A stretch of 12,769 nt of DNA, taken from NCBI GenBank assembly GCA_017447325.1, contig JAFSNU010000187.1, positions 1-12,769 of the forward strand, read 5' to 3'. The stretch is from Synergistaceae bacterium (GTDB taxonomy: Bacteria; Synergistota; Synergistia; Synergistales; Aminobacteriaceae). The notes below the pieces were generated by a model. It saw only the letters and a list, made by a program, of their open reading frames with translations, did not search any database and was not told where the DNA came from. Positions 1 to 6,529 of this stretch are shown one piece after another. Numbering within the stretch: the stretch's first letter is position 1; each line of letters starts with the position of its first letter. Made by a program: the position numbers and the translations under genes.

Positions 1-256
1 ATTATTCGACGAACCTACAAGTGCGCTTGATCCGGAGATGATCGGCGAAGTTTTAGACGTTATGAAAGAGCTTGCGGACGACGGCATGACGATGTATTTA
101 GTCACGCATGAAATGGGATTTGCGCGTGAAGTCGCCGACCGTGTTTTATTTATTGATCAAGGCGTGATAGCTGAGGCCGGAACGCCCGAAGAAGTTTTTG
201 ATCATCCTAAGACGCCGCGAGCCATAGAATTTTTGTCTAAAGTTTTAAGGCGTTAA
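1..256 (+). CDS. Polar amino-acid ABC transporter ATP-binding protein, 3' end only (GlnQ/HisP-like)
   Basis: The gene enters from the left edge; the reading frame is open from base 2, so the start lies outside the window and only about 84 residues remain. The fragment opens with the Walker B strand LFDEPTSALDPEM, which includes the catalytic Glu and the SALD D-loop. The H-loop histidine follows in YLVTHEMGFAREVADRV. The tail, with a GTPEEVF-type segment and the FLSKVL end, is typical of the GlnQ/HisP/ArtP class of polar amino-acid importers. The protein would bind ATP at the inner face of the membrane and drive import with a permease and a periplasmic binding protein that are not in view. Substrate cannot be told from this fragment. 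The stop is TAA at 254-256, 13 bp before the next gene, so co-transcription is likely. Confidence 0.93.
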   Translation, partial: LFDEPTSALDPEMIGEVLDVMKELADDGMTMYLVTHEMGFAREVADRVLFIDQGVIAEAGTPEEVFDHPKTPRAIEFLSKVLRR

Positions 257-269
257 ATTATTAATTATT

Positions 270-857
270 ATGCGAAGCTTAAAATTATTTTTAATTTTAA
301 ATTTATTTATAGCTTTAAATGCTTTAAGTGCTTTAGCTGCTGAGAATGCAAAGATCTCGAGGAGCGACATCGCCGAGATAGTTCGTGGAGCGTCGCGGGG
401 CGAGGCCGAAGCTCAGTGCGCATTAGGCATAATGTATTTAGGCGGCGTGAGCGTTAAGCAGGACGACAAGCAAGCATTTAATTATATTAAGCAGGCTGCT
501 GACAAAGGCGTTGAGTTCGCGTTATATCAGACTGGCTTGATGTACGCTCGAGGGCGGGGCGTGAACAAAAATTTAAATCAAGCTATAAAATATTTAAATA
601 AAGTTTTAAGTTTAAATTACGACTTCGCGCCGTATGCTAATTATGAGCTTGGATTAATTTATGAAGCTCAAAATAATTTAAAGCAAGCGTTTAATTATTA
701 TAAAAATTCGGCGGACAACGGCTACGCTCCGGCGCAATGCGTGACAGGCCTTTTATATGCCGAGCGTAAAGACTATAAGCAAGCCGAATTTTATTTCAGC
801 CAAGCTGCGACTCAAGGCGATTTGGACGCGCAAAGATATTTAAATTATTTAAAATAA
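270..857 (+). CDS. Secreted Sel1-repeat (TPR-like) protein
   Basis: This is a 195-residue protein. A signal peptide covers about residues 1-23, with a hydrophobic core and an ALA cleavage site before AENAK. The rest is about four Sel1-like repeats. Each repeat carries an A-x-x-x-L-G-x-x-Y helix followed by a Q-A-x-x-Y-x-x-x-A-A-x-x-G helix, for example AQCALGIMYLGG, ALYQTGLMYARG, ANYELGLIYEA and AQCVTGLLYAE. Sel1 repeats form alpha-solenoids that act as protein-binding scaffolds, so a periplasmic or surface adaptor role is an inference; no catalytic motif is present. No clear Shine-Dalgarno is seen before the ATG. The gene lies 13 bp after the ABC ATPase and 23 bp before the acyltransferase, which suggests one transcription unit without proving a shared function. 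Confidence 0.85.
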   Translation: MRSLKLFLILNLFIALNALSALAAENAKISRSDIAEIVRGASRGEAEAQCALGIMYLGGVSVKQDDKQAFNYIKQAADKGVEFALYQTGLMYARGRGVNKNLNQAIKYLNKVLSLNYDFAPYANYELGLIYEAQNNLKQAFNYYKNSADNGYAPAQCVTGLLYAERKDYKQAEFYFSQAATQGDLDAQRYLNYLK

Positions 858-880
858 TAAAGAGCGGGGAATTAATTAAA

Positions 881-1543
881 ATGATTTTAGGAATATACGG
901 AGCCGGCGGACATGGGCGCGAGGTCTTGGAGCTTGCGGAAATTATTAATAATAAAAATTCGCGCTGGGACAAAATTATATTTATCGATGACGGGGGGGGG
1001 GGGGGGGTGAGTGAAAATAAATTAAAAGTTTATACTTATGCAGAAGCCGTTGATAAATTTAAAAATTTAAATTTAGAGATAAGCATAGGCATAGGCGAGC
1101 CGATTATACGCGAGAAATTATTTAATAAAATTAAGAGCGATAATATAACAGCGGCGACTTTAATTCATCCTGCCGTTCACATTCCCGAAAGCACTAAAAT
1201 CGGCGAGGGCGTGACAATATGCTTAAACGATTTTATTTCTTGCAACGTGACTATAGGCGATAACGTTTATGTTCAGCCGACGGCAAATATTTGTCATGAC
1301 GTCGTGTTAGAAGACGGAGCGTTTATCTCGTCTTTCTGCGAGATCGCCGGAGCAGCGCATGTCGGCAGATATAGTTATGTCGGCGTTAATTCGGCTGTAC
1401 GCGAGCTTGTTAAAATCGGCAGCTATTCTATAATCGGAATGGGTTCGGCTGTGCATAAAGATATTCCCGATGAAGTCGTAGCGTTCGGCAACCCCGCGAA
1501 GATAATTACACGCAACGATAACAAGCGCGTGTTTAATCATTAA
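881..1543 (+). CDS. NeuD/PglD-like sugar O-acyltransferase (left-handed beta-helix), with a phase-variable G16 tract
   Basis: This 220-residue protein has the family's two parts. An N-terminal Rossmann-like domain (about 1-90) begins GIYGAGGHGREVLE and has FIDD at 34-37. A left-handed beta-helix of hexapeptide repeats (about 95-205) shows KIGEGVTIC, TIGDNVYV and FGNPAKI. His139 in ICHDVVLEDG sits where the catalytic histidine of NeuD/PglD enzymes lies. Family members transfer acetyl from acetyl-CoA to an amino or hydroxyl group of a nucleotide sugar or sialic acid, in glycan or capsule synthesis; the acceptor here is unknown and no other glycan gene is in view. Residues 38-42 are five glycines encoded by a run of 16 G, placed in the variable loop after FIDD. 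The frame is open at this length. A gggga sequence about 11 bp before the ATG may be the ribosome binding site. Confidence 0.88.
   Translation: MILGIYGAGGHGREVLELAEIINNKNSRWDKIIFIDDGGGGGVSENKLKVYTYAEAVDKFKNLNLEISIGIGEPIIREKLFNKIKSDNITAATLIHPAVHIPESTKIGEGVTICLNDFISCNVTIGDNVYVQPTANICHDVVLEDGAFISSFCEIAGAAHVGRYSYVGVNSAVRELVKIGSYSIIGMGSAVHKDIPDEVVAFGNPAKIITRNDNKRVFNH
992..1007 (+). repeat. G16 homopolymer inside the acyltransferase gene (putative phase-variation switch)
   Basis: Sixteen consecutive G lie between the GAC codon for Asp37 and the sequence tgagtga. With 16 G (or 13) the frame continues through a GTG valine codon. With 15 G the next codon is TGA directly after the fifth glycine codon. 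With 17 or 14 G the reading goes GGT GAG TGA. Both wrong frames therefore stop within two codons, near residue 40 of 220. Such tracts mutate by slipped-strand mispairing during replication. Confidence 0.9.
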
Positions 1544-1570
1544 AATTTTTAATTTTTAAAATTTTATAAA

Positions 1571-1782
1571 TATAGTAAAAGCACTTTAAAATTAATAATA
1601 TCTCTCGTCCCCACTGTAAGGTTGAGAGAGTACGGGCATGTACTCTCGAGTGCCCAACGGGCAGAGGGGTGCACCCCTCCGTCACTTCGTGCCCCTTGCA
1701 GGGCGCGATTTAAAGACCATTCAGGTCTTTAATCCTCCCCTTACAGGGTAGGCAAGAGCAATTAAAAAGTGTTTTTAGTATA
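1571..1782. repeat. MITE-like, multi-hairpin intergenic element with imperfect terminal inverted repeats
   Basis: The ends 1571-1592 and 1761-1782 are inverted repeats matching at 18 of 22 positions, each beginning with TATA at the outer edge. Inside, CTGTAAGG (1614-1621) pairs with CCTTACAG (1739-1746). Between them lies a series of hairpins: GAGAGTAC/GTACTCTC (1626-1647), TGCCC/GGGCA (1651-1663), the palindrome GAGGGGTGCACCCCTC (1664-1679), a six-pair hairpin with one G-T pair (1689-1706), and TTAAAGACC/GGTCTTTAA (1710-1732). The element is much richer in GC than its surroundings and has no convincing reading frame. From memory it resembles GC-rich palindromic intergenic repeats common in gut anaerobes, but this was not searched. 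It could be a non-autonomous mobile element, a structured RNA, or both. Confidence 0.65.
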
Positions 1783-1786
1783 AAAT

Positions 1787-1829
1787 AAAATCCCGGATAT
1801 TTAATAAAATAAAATTTCACCGGGATTTT
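1787..1829. terminator. Rho-independent terminator, probably bidirectional
   Basis: AAAATCCCGG (1787-1796) pairs perfectly over ten bases with CCGGGATTTT (1820-1829), around a 23-nt AT-rich loop. A run of T follows on the + strand. Read on the minus strand the stem is followed by TTTTATTTTAT. It would end transcripts of the + strand acyltransferase unit, after the multi-hairpin element, and could also stop transcription arriving from the STAS gene on the other strand. Confidence 0.7.
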
Positions 1830-1919
1830 TAATTTTAATTTATAAATATCCCGCGCAGAGCCAAGCTTCGCAGAATTTTAATTATTAAAGCTTAAAGCTT
1901 TATAATTTAACTTTTATAA

Positions 1920-2040
1920 ATATATAACGCAGAGCATCGTCAACATGTCTAAATATAAATCTAATTTATCAACATCAAGATACGACGCGGCAGCTCTCGC
2001 CGTGTTGTACGCGCTGTCATCGTACTGCTCTGTTATATAT
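1920..2040. repeat. 121-bp inverted-repeat structure of unknown nature
   Basis: ATATATAAC (1920-1928) is the exact reverse complement of GTTATATAT (2032-2040). After a two-base bulge, AGAGCA (1931-1936) pairs with TGCTCT (2026-2031). An inner CAACATG (1941-1947) can pair with CGTGTTG (2001-2007) through one G-T pair. The interior is locally richer in GC than its flanks. This fits a small non-autonomous element or a structured transcript; it is unlike the element at 1571-1782 in sequence. The remaining intergenic stretch, 2041-2149, shows nothing further. Confidence 0.45.
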
Positions 2041-2149
2041 AGATCATTAAGCCTCAGAATAAATCAATAATAAAGGCCGCGAAAGTCAAGACCTGAAAGC
2101 TAAAATATTTTATAAATTTAAGCATTTAAAATTTGCAAGCCTTAAATTT

Positions 2150-2479
2150 TCAAGCCTTAATAACATTAAATGAGTTAAGCAAACCAGTCATCTCCAAAAC
2201 GTTTATAACCGGCTCGCTCACGTTGCGCAGTACGAGCTGATTTTTATCAAGCTTGTCCTTAAGCGTTTTATTAACCGCAAGAAACGTGCGTATCCCCGCC
2301 GACGATAAATACATCACTGTCTTCATGTCAACTATTAAACTAATTTCCGAGTCTTCGTCCGCGCCGCAGGCCGCTTCGAGATAATTCATCAGCCGCTCAT
2401 ACAGCACGGGCGCAAAGTCATTGTCGATCCGTCTCTCCGTTAATAAAGCCGTCAGCTCGTGTTTATTAGCATCCGCCAT
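2150..2479 (-). CDS. STAS-domain protein (anti-sigma factor antagonist type)
   Basis: This is a single STAS domain of 109 residues from the chosen ATG. The diagnostic segment is IVDMKTVMYLSSAGIRTFL. In SpoIIAA-type proteins the first serine of the SSAGI-like loop is phosphorylated by a partner kinase; the matching residue is Ser59 here. The later segment LVLRNVSEPVINVLEMTGL matches the usual end of the fold. Such proteins act in the cytoplasm in partner-switching control of sigma factors or other outputs. No kinase, phosphatase or sigma factor lies nearby, so the partner is unknown. A GTG four codons upstream (2491) touches the Shine-Dalgarno AAGGGGAG, so the ATG at 2479, about 11 bp downstream of it, is preferred. 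The gene points the same way as the protease but lies behind that gene's terminator. Confidence 0.85.
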   Translation of the reverse strand: MADANKHELTALLTERRIDNDFAPVLYERLMNYLEAACGADEDSEISLIVDMKTVMYLSSAGIRTFLAVNKTLKDKLDKNQLVLRNVSEPVINVLEMTGLLNSFNVIKA

Positions 2480-2533
2480 GATAATACGCACTCCCCTTCT
2501 TAAATTAAAAATTTTAATTTTAATTTAATTAAT

Positions 2534-2563
2534 ATTATAAATAAAAATTATAAATAAATTATA
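2534..2563 (-). promoter_or_regulatory. Possible promoter region of the STAS gene (three TATAAT boxes)
   Basis: On the minus strand TATAAT occurs at 2563-2558, 2552-2547 and 2539-2534, upstream of the STAS start and just after the protease terminator. No convincing -35 box is seen, and the region is nearly pure AT, so chance matches are likely. Confidence 0.3.
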
Positions 2564-2566
2564 AAT

Positions 2567-2598
2567 AAAAGAGAGCCGCCGAAGCACGCTCTCCTTTT
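2567..2598 (-). terminator. Rho-independent terminator after the S8 protease gene
   Basis: On the minus strand GAGAGC pairs with GCTCTC around a short GC-containing loop, and the hairpin is followed by TTTTATTT. An A-rich stretch precedes it. It lies 14 bp beyond the protease stop, as expected for a terminator, and separates the protease from the STAS gene. Confidence 0.75.
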
Positions 2599-2611
2599 AT
2601 AATTTAATAAT

Positions 2612-4198
2612 TTAATATTTATTATTTAACTTCAAGCCTAAAGCTAAAATTAAAGCTAAAGCTATAAGCCCCAAGCCTGCAAGCTTTATATTATTACAGC
2701 CCGATGAGCTCGAGCCATGCGGACTTATATTATCGCCGACTAACTCGCCTAAAATCTCAAGAGATTTCTTAACGTCAAGCAAGCCTGTTCTGCACAATCT
2801 GCCCTTCTCGTATAAAGACGCGTAATACTCGCGCAAATATTTATAATCTTCTCTTCTCGTGTATAAATCATAGAAAGGCCGCACCAACGGATTAATATTT
2901 TTATTTGCTCCGTCTAATAAAGCTTGCTTAATTTGCCCTGGCGTTGCCTCGGGATAAGCTGACATTAACAGCGCAGCCGCTCCGACAACGTGAGGCGCGG
3001 CCATGGACGTGCCGCTTAAATATCTATAGCCGCTGTCATTTTCTCCTGTTCCTCTAACCGGGAAAGTGCTTAATATCTGATAACCAGGTGCAGCTATGTC
3101 AACGCTCTGTCCCCAGCTTGAGAAATATGCCGCCTCGTCGTTCGACGCTATCGCCGCAACTGAAATTAAATTATTTAAATCAGGGAATGCTCCAGGATAA
3201 TTATATTGATTTGCCGCAAAATAGCTGTTGTCAGTTGACGCTGCTCTTGGATTGGCAAACGGCGTAGGTTCGGCTGTGTTTAGGCCGTCGTTGCCGGCTG
3301 CGCAGATCATTAACGTCCTGTCCAAATTATCAAAAATTTTAAACGCTAAATATAACGGCAGCTTCTTGCTCTCCTCCGGCGTCTCGTAGTCATATCTTCC
3401 CCATGACATGTTTATTGCAGCGATTTTTAAATTACTATCAGCCTGCAAAAGCCCCGCTATATAATCAAGGCCGGCCATTATCGCAGCGTAAGACTCCCAG
3501 TCGCCTTTCTCGTTGCATATATTAACAGGAATTAAACTAACTTCCCAGTTAATGCCAGCCACGCCTATATTATTATTGCCTACCGCACCGACAGTTCCAG
3601 CGCAGTGCGTGCCGTGTCCCAGCATGTCTTTAGACCAGATTTGACCGTTCTCAAACGCTATGCCTAAATCTTCAGCTATATTATCAAGCAAATCAACATG
3701 GCGATCTATTCCCGTGTCCATTATAACCGCGTGAATATTTTTGCTGCCTGTATAGCCTTCTTCCCAGACTTCCGGCGCGTTAATCTTCTTAATTCCCCAT
3801 AGCTCGTCAAAACTTGCGTCGTTAGGCGTGAGGCCTGCAACTTCAAAATTATTTATATTAACTAAATAATTCGGCGACACTGCGACAACATCCGGCCTTG
3901 ATTTTAATTCGCTTATTAATTCCTGCGTTGTTTTATTGCTTGACTTAATAAGCGCGAATTTTAAATTATCATTCAAGCCATTCAAGCTTGCAGCTTTTAA
4001 ATTTAAATTTCCGCTTAAATCGCTCAGCGCGTTATAAATTTTATTAACCTCAAGACCTGCCGACTTCAAACTTGCGGCACTAAAATTATTATCGCTAAAG
4101 ACTGCTAAAGCCTCGCCCTGCACATAATCTTCAGCCTCAGCCTGCAAGCTTAAAGCTAAACTCAGCAAAACTAAAATTAAAATTACAAGCTTCTTCAT
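2612..4198 (-). CDS. Subtilisin-family (S8) serine protease with propeptide and C-terminal Synerg-CTERM-like sorting signal
   Basis: This 528-residue exported protease has a signal peptide (about 1-22), an I9-like inhibitor propeptide (about 27-113, ending RPDVVAVSPNYLV) and an S8 catalytic domain (about 130-425). The catalytic triad is complete: Asp161 in IMDTGID, His198 in GHGTHCAG and Ser398 in GTSMAAPH. Asn303 in CAAGNDG is the oxyanion residue. After the catalytic domain come about 70 less conserved residues. The last 35 residues hold a Ser/Gly stretch, SGCN with Cys501, a hydrophobic helix, and a short tail with one Lys near the end. This layout matches the Synerg-CTERM sorting signal, so surface anchoring after processing at or near Cys501 is likely. 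It lies downstream of the CsgG gene and may mature or degrade envelope proteins. The A-rich leader has only a distant GAAAGG as a ribosome site. Confidence 0.93.
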   Translation of the reverse strand: MKKLVILILVLLSLALSLQAEAEDYVQGEALAVFSDNNFSAASLKSAGLEVNKIYNALSDLSGNLNLKAASLNGLNDNLKFALIKSSNKTTQELISELKSRPDVVAVSPNYLVNINNFEVAGLTPNDASFDELWGIKKINAPEVWEEGYTGSKNIHAVIMDTGIDRHVDLLDNIAEDLGIAFENGQIWSKDMLGHGTHCAGTVGAVGNNNIGVAGINWEVSLIPVNICNEKGDWESYAAIMAGLDYIAGLLQADSNLKIAAINMSWGRYDYETPEESKKLPLYLAFKIFDNLDRTLMICAAGNDGLNTAEPTPFANPRAASTDNSYFAANQYNYPGAFPDLNNLISVAAIASNDEAAYFSSWGQSVDIAAPGYQILSTFPVRGTGENDSGYRYLSGTSMAAPHVVGAAALLMSAYPEATPGQIKQALLDGANKNINPLVRPFYDLYTRREDYKYLREYYASLYEKGRLCRTGLLDVKKSLEILGELVGDNISPHGSSSSGCNNIKLAGLGLIALALILALGLKLNNKY

Positions 4199-4248
4199 TT
4201 AATACACAGCCCTTTCTGCATTAAAATAAAATTTATTTAATATTATAA

Positions 4249-4290
4249 CAGCGCGGCAAGCTCTTAAATTAATAAAAGCCCGACGCGCTG
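4249..4290. other. Long imperfect hairpin between the short CsgG gene and the protease gene
   Basis: CAGCGCG (4249-4255) pairs with CGCGCTG (4284-4290). The stem continues inward with one mismatch and several G-T pairs to about 16 pairs around an AT loop. No T run follows in either direction, so it is not a classical terminator. It could stabilise the upstream mRNA end or weaken readthrough into the protease. On the minus strand a TATAAT starts at its downstream edge (about 4247-4242) and could serve as a -10 box for the protease, but no -35 is apparent. Confidence 0.4.
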
Positions 4291-4318
4291 ATTAAATAAA
4301 TTAAATTATAAAAATTAT

Positions 4319-4918
4319 TTACTCGTCATAATAATATGCGTGTTCTATAGCTTTGGCGTGCTGGATAACTGCGTCGCGCGTTGCGGACTCCAAAATTCCG
4401 CCGTAAGTTCTCTTGCTGCTCGAGCCTTTTGACTTCGACGAACGGCTCGCCTCGCCTCGCTGCACCGCGCTGTAAATTATCTCGCTCGTTGCCGTGTTTA
4501 TTATTCTAATATCAAGCTCAACGTAAGCGGTTTTAGTTTGAGCTTTGCCGCCTAAGACAGACGAGTAGCCGCTCTTCTTCTCGTGAAAATAATACACCGT
4601 CACAGCTCCCGTCATCGTGAACTCCGCGCCCTTAATCTTTCCGACTTCCGGCGCATAATTTGAGTCCATAAGGCCTGACTGTGATAATTTAAGCTCGTCG
4701 GCGATATAATTTAAATTCTCGCGCTCGACTAAATTAAAAATTCCCGTTCTGTCAAGCTCCGTCGTCATCATGTCCGTTATCGCCCTGACCGGTGCTCCGC
4801 CCTGTTTCGTCTTGTCCGCAAACTCGCGTATTGCCAATCTAGGCTTCGCGCTTGCACTTAATGCGCTGCAAAATATTATTACAAGCAATATTAAAGCTAA
4901 TTTAAATTTTTTATTCAT
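4319..4918 (-). CDS. Short CsgG-family envelope protein
   Basis: This is a 199-residue protein with a signal peptide (about 1-24, SASA before KPRL) and one CsgG-like domain filling the rest. Visible family features are LAIREFADKT, TTELDRTGIFNLVERENL, the SQSGLMDS loop, and KGAEFTMTGAVTVY, followed by the strand YVELDIRIINTATSEII. CsgG itself is a lipidated outer-membrane secretion pore; here no lipobox cysteine follows the signal peptide and the protein is shorter than CsgG (about 260-280), so a periplasmic FlgO- or TolB-like role is more likely than a curli pore. A TTG at 4933 falls inside the GGAGAG ribosome site, so the ATG at 4918, 7-8 bp downstream, is the chosen start. It is the last gene of the CsgG/LPP20/FlgT cluster, separated from it by a hairpin terminator. 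Confidence 0.85.
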   Translation of the reverse strand: MNKKFKLALILLVIIFCSALSASAKPRLAIREFADKTKQGGAPVRAITDMMTTELDRTGIFNLVERENLNYIADELKLSQSGLMDSNYAPEVGKIKGAEFTMTGAVTVYYFHEKKSGYSSVLGGKAQTKTAYVELDIRIINTATSEIIYSAVQRGEASRSSKSKGSSSKRTYGGILESATRDAVIQHAKAIEHAYYYDE

Positions 4919-4957
4919 GCTCAAGCTCTCCAATCTTTAATAATTAATTAAAATAAA

Positions 4958-5004
4958 GCTCCCCTGTTTTTAAATTTTTAAAATTATTCAAAAACAAGAG
5001 GAGC
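4958..5004 (-). terminator. Hairpin terminator between the two CsgG-family genes
   Basis: GCTCCCCTGTTTTT at the left pairs with AAAAACAAGAGGAGC at the right, with one small bulge, around an AT-only loop. On the minus strand the stem is followed by TTTATTTTAATT. It lies 20 bp past the stop of the longer CsgG gene. The T run is interrupted, so partial readthrough into the short CsgG gene is plausible. Confidence 0.6.
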
Positions 5005-5023
5005 ATAATTTAATTTTAAAAAT

Positions 5024-6484
5024 TTACTTTTTGCGTCTTGATTTAGATTTAGCTTTAGGCTGAGAGTTTAATAAACGCGTCTTCGCTTTCTGTGCGGGTT
5101 CATAGCTCGGGTTAATATCTAACGCTTTATCAAGCCAGACTTTTGCATTATCTCTGTCGCCTATGCTTAACGCCGTCTCTCCGGCCTTGTAAGCAGCTAA
5201 GTAATCTCCTGAATAAGAATTTGCAAGCTCAACATATTTATTATAAGCATCCCGCTTATTTCTAATTCTGCCCGCGCTGATGTGAGCAATGCGTCTCGTG
5301 TTCGCGTCGCCCGACGGCAGTCCGTAAGTATCTATGACCTTTGCCGGATCAGTCGATTTATTTTCAAACGCGCGTTTCGGCGCGGCTACTCCTCTTCCCA
5401 TGGGCGCGGCCATGCCCCCAGTGCTTGCGGCTCTTGCAGGCTTTGCAACGCTTGCAGTGCCTGTATCTTGAAGCTTAATCTCAACTCCCTGCTCATCAGC
5501 CATATCTTCAAGCTTTGCGTTAAGTTCGTCGCCCTCGAGTTCAGTATTGCGCTTTAATCCAGTCGTCGGACGTTTCTTAGGCAAATGCTTTGCAAGAGTT
5601 TTAGCGTCGCTAGGAGAGATAGGCATAATTTTATCGCCGCGTCTTATATTCTCAACTTTACCTCCGTCCTTCACTGCCTGAGCCGTGCTGAATTCGTTCT
5701 GCACTGACGAGATTTTAATAATTGCTAAATCTATATCTCTATGGCCGATAACTCTGCCCTTCATATCATGAACTTCCGGACCATCCGCATAAACTCTGTA
5801 TAAGCCGCCCTTCTTAGCGCCGCTTGAAGCTCCGACGTTCACCGTTACGTCGCGCCCCGCTATGCTTAAAACCTGCGAGTACTCGCCCGCAATTATCTCG
5901 CGTATGCGCTGCCCTAACTTTGAGACTGCGTTATTAATCGCCTCGCCCTCAAGTCCCTCATGATATTTTTCCTGAGTCGAAAAATTATTATCAAGATTAA
6001 CTCCTGAAGCCGTGTGCGAAGCGTTGCCCGTCTCAGACAAAGACAAGACAACTTCCGTCGTCTCAACGTTCACAACGCGCATGTCAACAGTGACAGACAC
6101 GTTATATTTATTCTCGCGTATAAACGAAAATTTCGTCTCCTGAGACTGTTTATTAAACTGCGTTATAGAACCTAAAAGCATATACTGACATCCGGCGATG
6201 CGTCCGATCTGCGCCGCAGTGTCCGAATCGACAAGGCCCGACATTCCAAATCTTTGCTCGCGGCCTATCGCGTCCAAACGCTCGCGCTCCACTATCGCTA
6301 TCGAACTTGAATTAGCAAGCATACGCGTGAAAATATCAGTGATAGACTCAGCCTGACTCTGAGTTAAGCCTGCGGCTTTGTTATAAAAACGCATAATGCC
6401 GATTCTGACTACTTCATCCGCAAACGCAGCATTAATAAATAAAAATACTAACGCAAAGCCTAACGCAAATTTTTTGAAACTCAA
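5024..6484 (-). CDS. CsgG-domain protein with FlgT C-terminal-like and TPR domains
   Basis: This is a 486-residue exported protein. A signal peptide covers about 1-22 (NAAFA before DEV). A CsgG domain (23-200) has RIGIMRFYNKA, the SIAIVERERLDAI segment, FGMSGLVDSDTAAQIG and YMLLGSITQF. A beta-rich domain (203-290) resembles the FlgT C-terminal domain, with GLYRVYADG, KGRVIGHRDID and a closing RRGDKIMP. An Ala/Pro/Lys-rich linker (291-395) follows, then one or two TPR-like helix pairs (about 396-472), for example AYKAGETALSIGDRDNAKVWLDKALDINP, and a basic tail ending SRRKK. The TPR points to a protein partner. Start choice: GTG at 6493 overlaps the AAAGGAG ribosome site, while TTG at 6484 is spaced 8 bp from it, so TTG is preferred; this is not certain. 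It lies 45 bp after the 6530-7150 gene and is probably in the same operon. Confidence 0.85.
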   Translation of the reverse strand: MSFKKFALGFALVFLFINAAFADEVVRIGIMRFYNKAAGLTQSQAESITDIFTRMLANSSSIAIVERERLDAIGREQRFGMSGLVDSDTAAQIGRIAGCQYMLLGSITQFNKQSQETKFSFIRENKYNVSVTVDMRVVNVETTEVVLSLSETGNASHTASGVNLDNNFSTQEKYHEGLEGEAINNAVSKLGQRIREIIAGEYSQVLSIAGRDVTVNVGASSGAKKGGLYRVYADGPEVHDMKGRVIGHRDIDLAIIKISSVQNEFSTAQAVKDGGKVENIRRGDKIMPISPSDAKTLAKHLPKKRPTTGLKRNTELEGDELNAKLEDMADEQGVEIKLQDTGTASVAKPARAASTGGMAAPMGRGVAAPKRAFENKSTDPAKVIDTYGLPSGDANTRRIAHISAGRIRNKRDAYNKYVELANSYSGDYLAAYKAGETALSIGDRDNAKVWLDKALDINPSYEPAQKAKTRLLNSQPKAKSKSRRKK

Positions 6485-6529
6485 GCTAAACACTCCTTTA
6501 AATAATTTTATATAATTTATAAATTTTAA

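Noticed and set aside
1307..1540. Minus-strand open frame inside the acyltransferase gene
   Set aside because: It overlaps the hexapeptide-repeat domain entirely and has no recognisable features; it is a shadow of the real gene.
1945..2070. 41-codon plus-strand small open frame starting MSKYKS
   Set aside because: There is no ribosome site and it lies across the arms of the inverted-repeat structure at 1920-2040; nothing in the residues suggests a real peptide.
1544..2149. tRNA, CRISPR array or transposase remnant in the long intergenic region
   Set aside because: No cloverleaf with TTC-arm consensus, no regularly spaced repeats and no transposase-like frame were found; only the two palindromic elements and the terminator stand out.
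2139..2158. Direct repeat CAAGCCTTAA twice near the STAS stop
   Set aside because: It is only ten bases, AT-rich and partly coding; no attachment site or transposition context is present.
4319..6484. Curli secretion locus
   Set aside because: CsgG-like domains are present, but no curlin, CsgE or CsgF genes are seen, lipoboxes are missing, and the neighbours are LPP20 and FlgT types.
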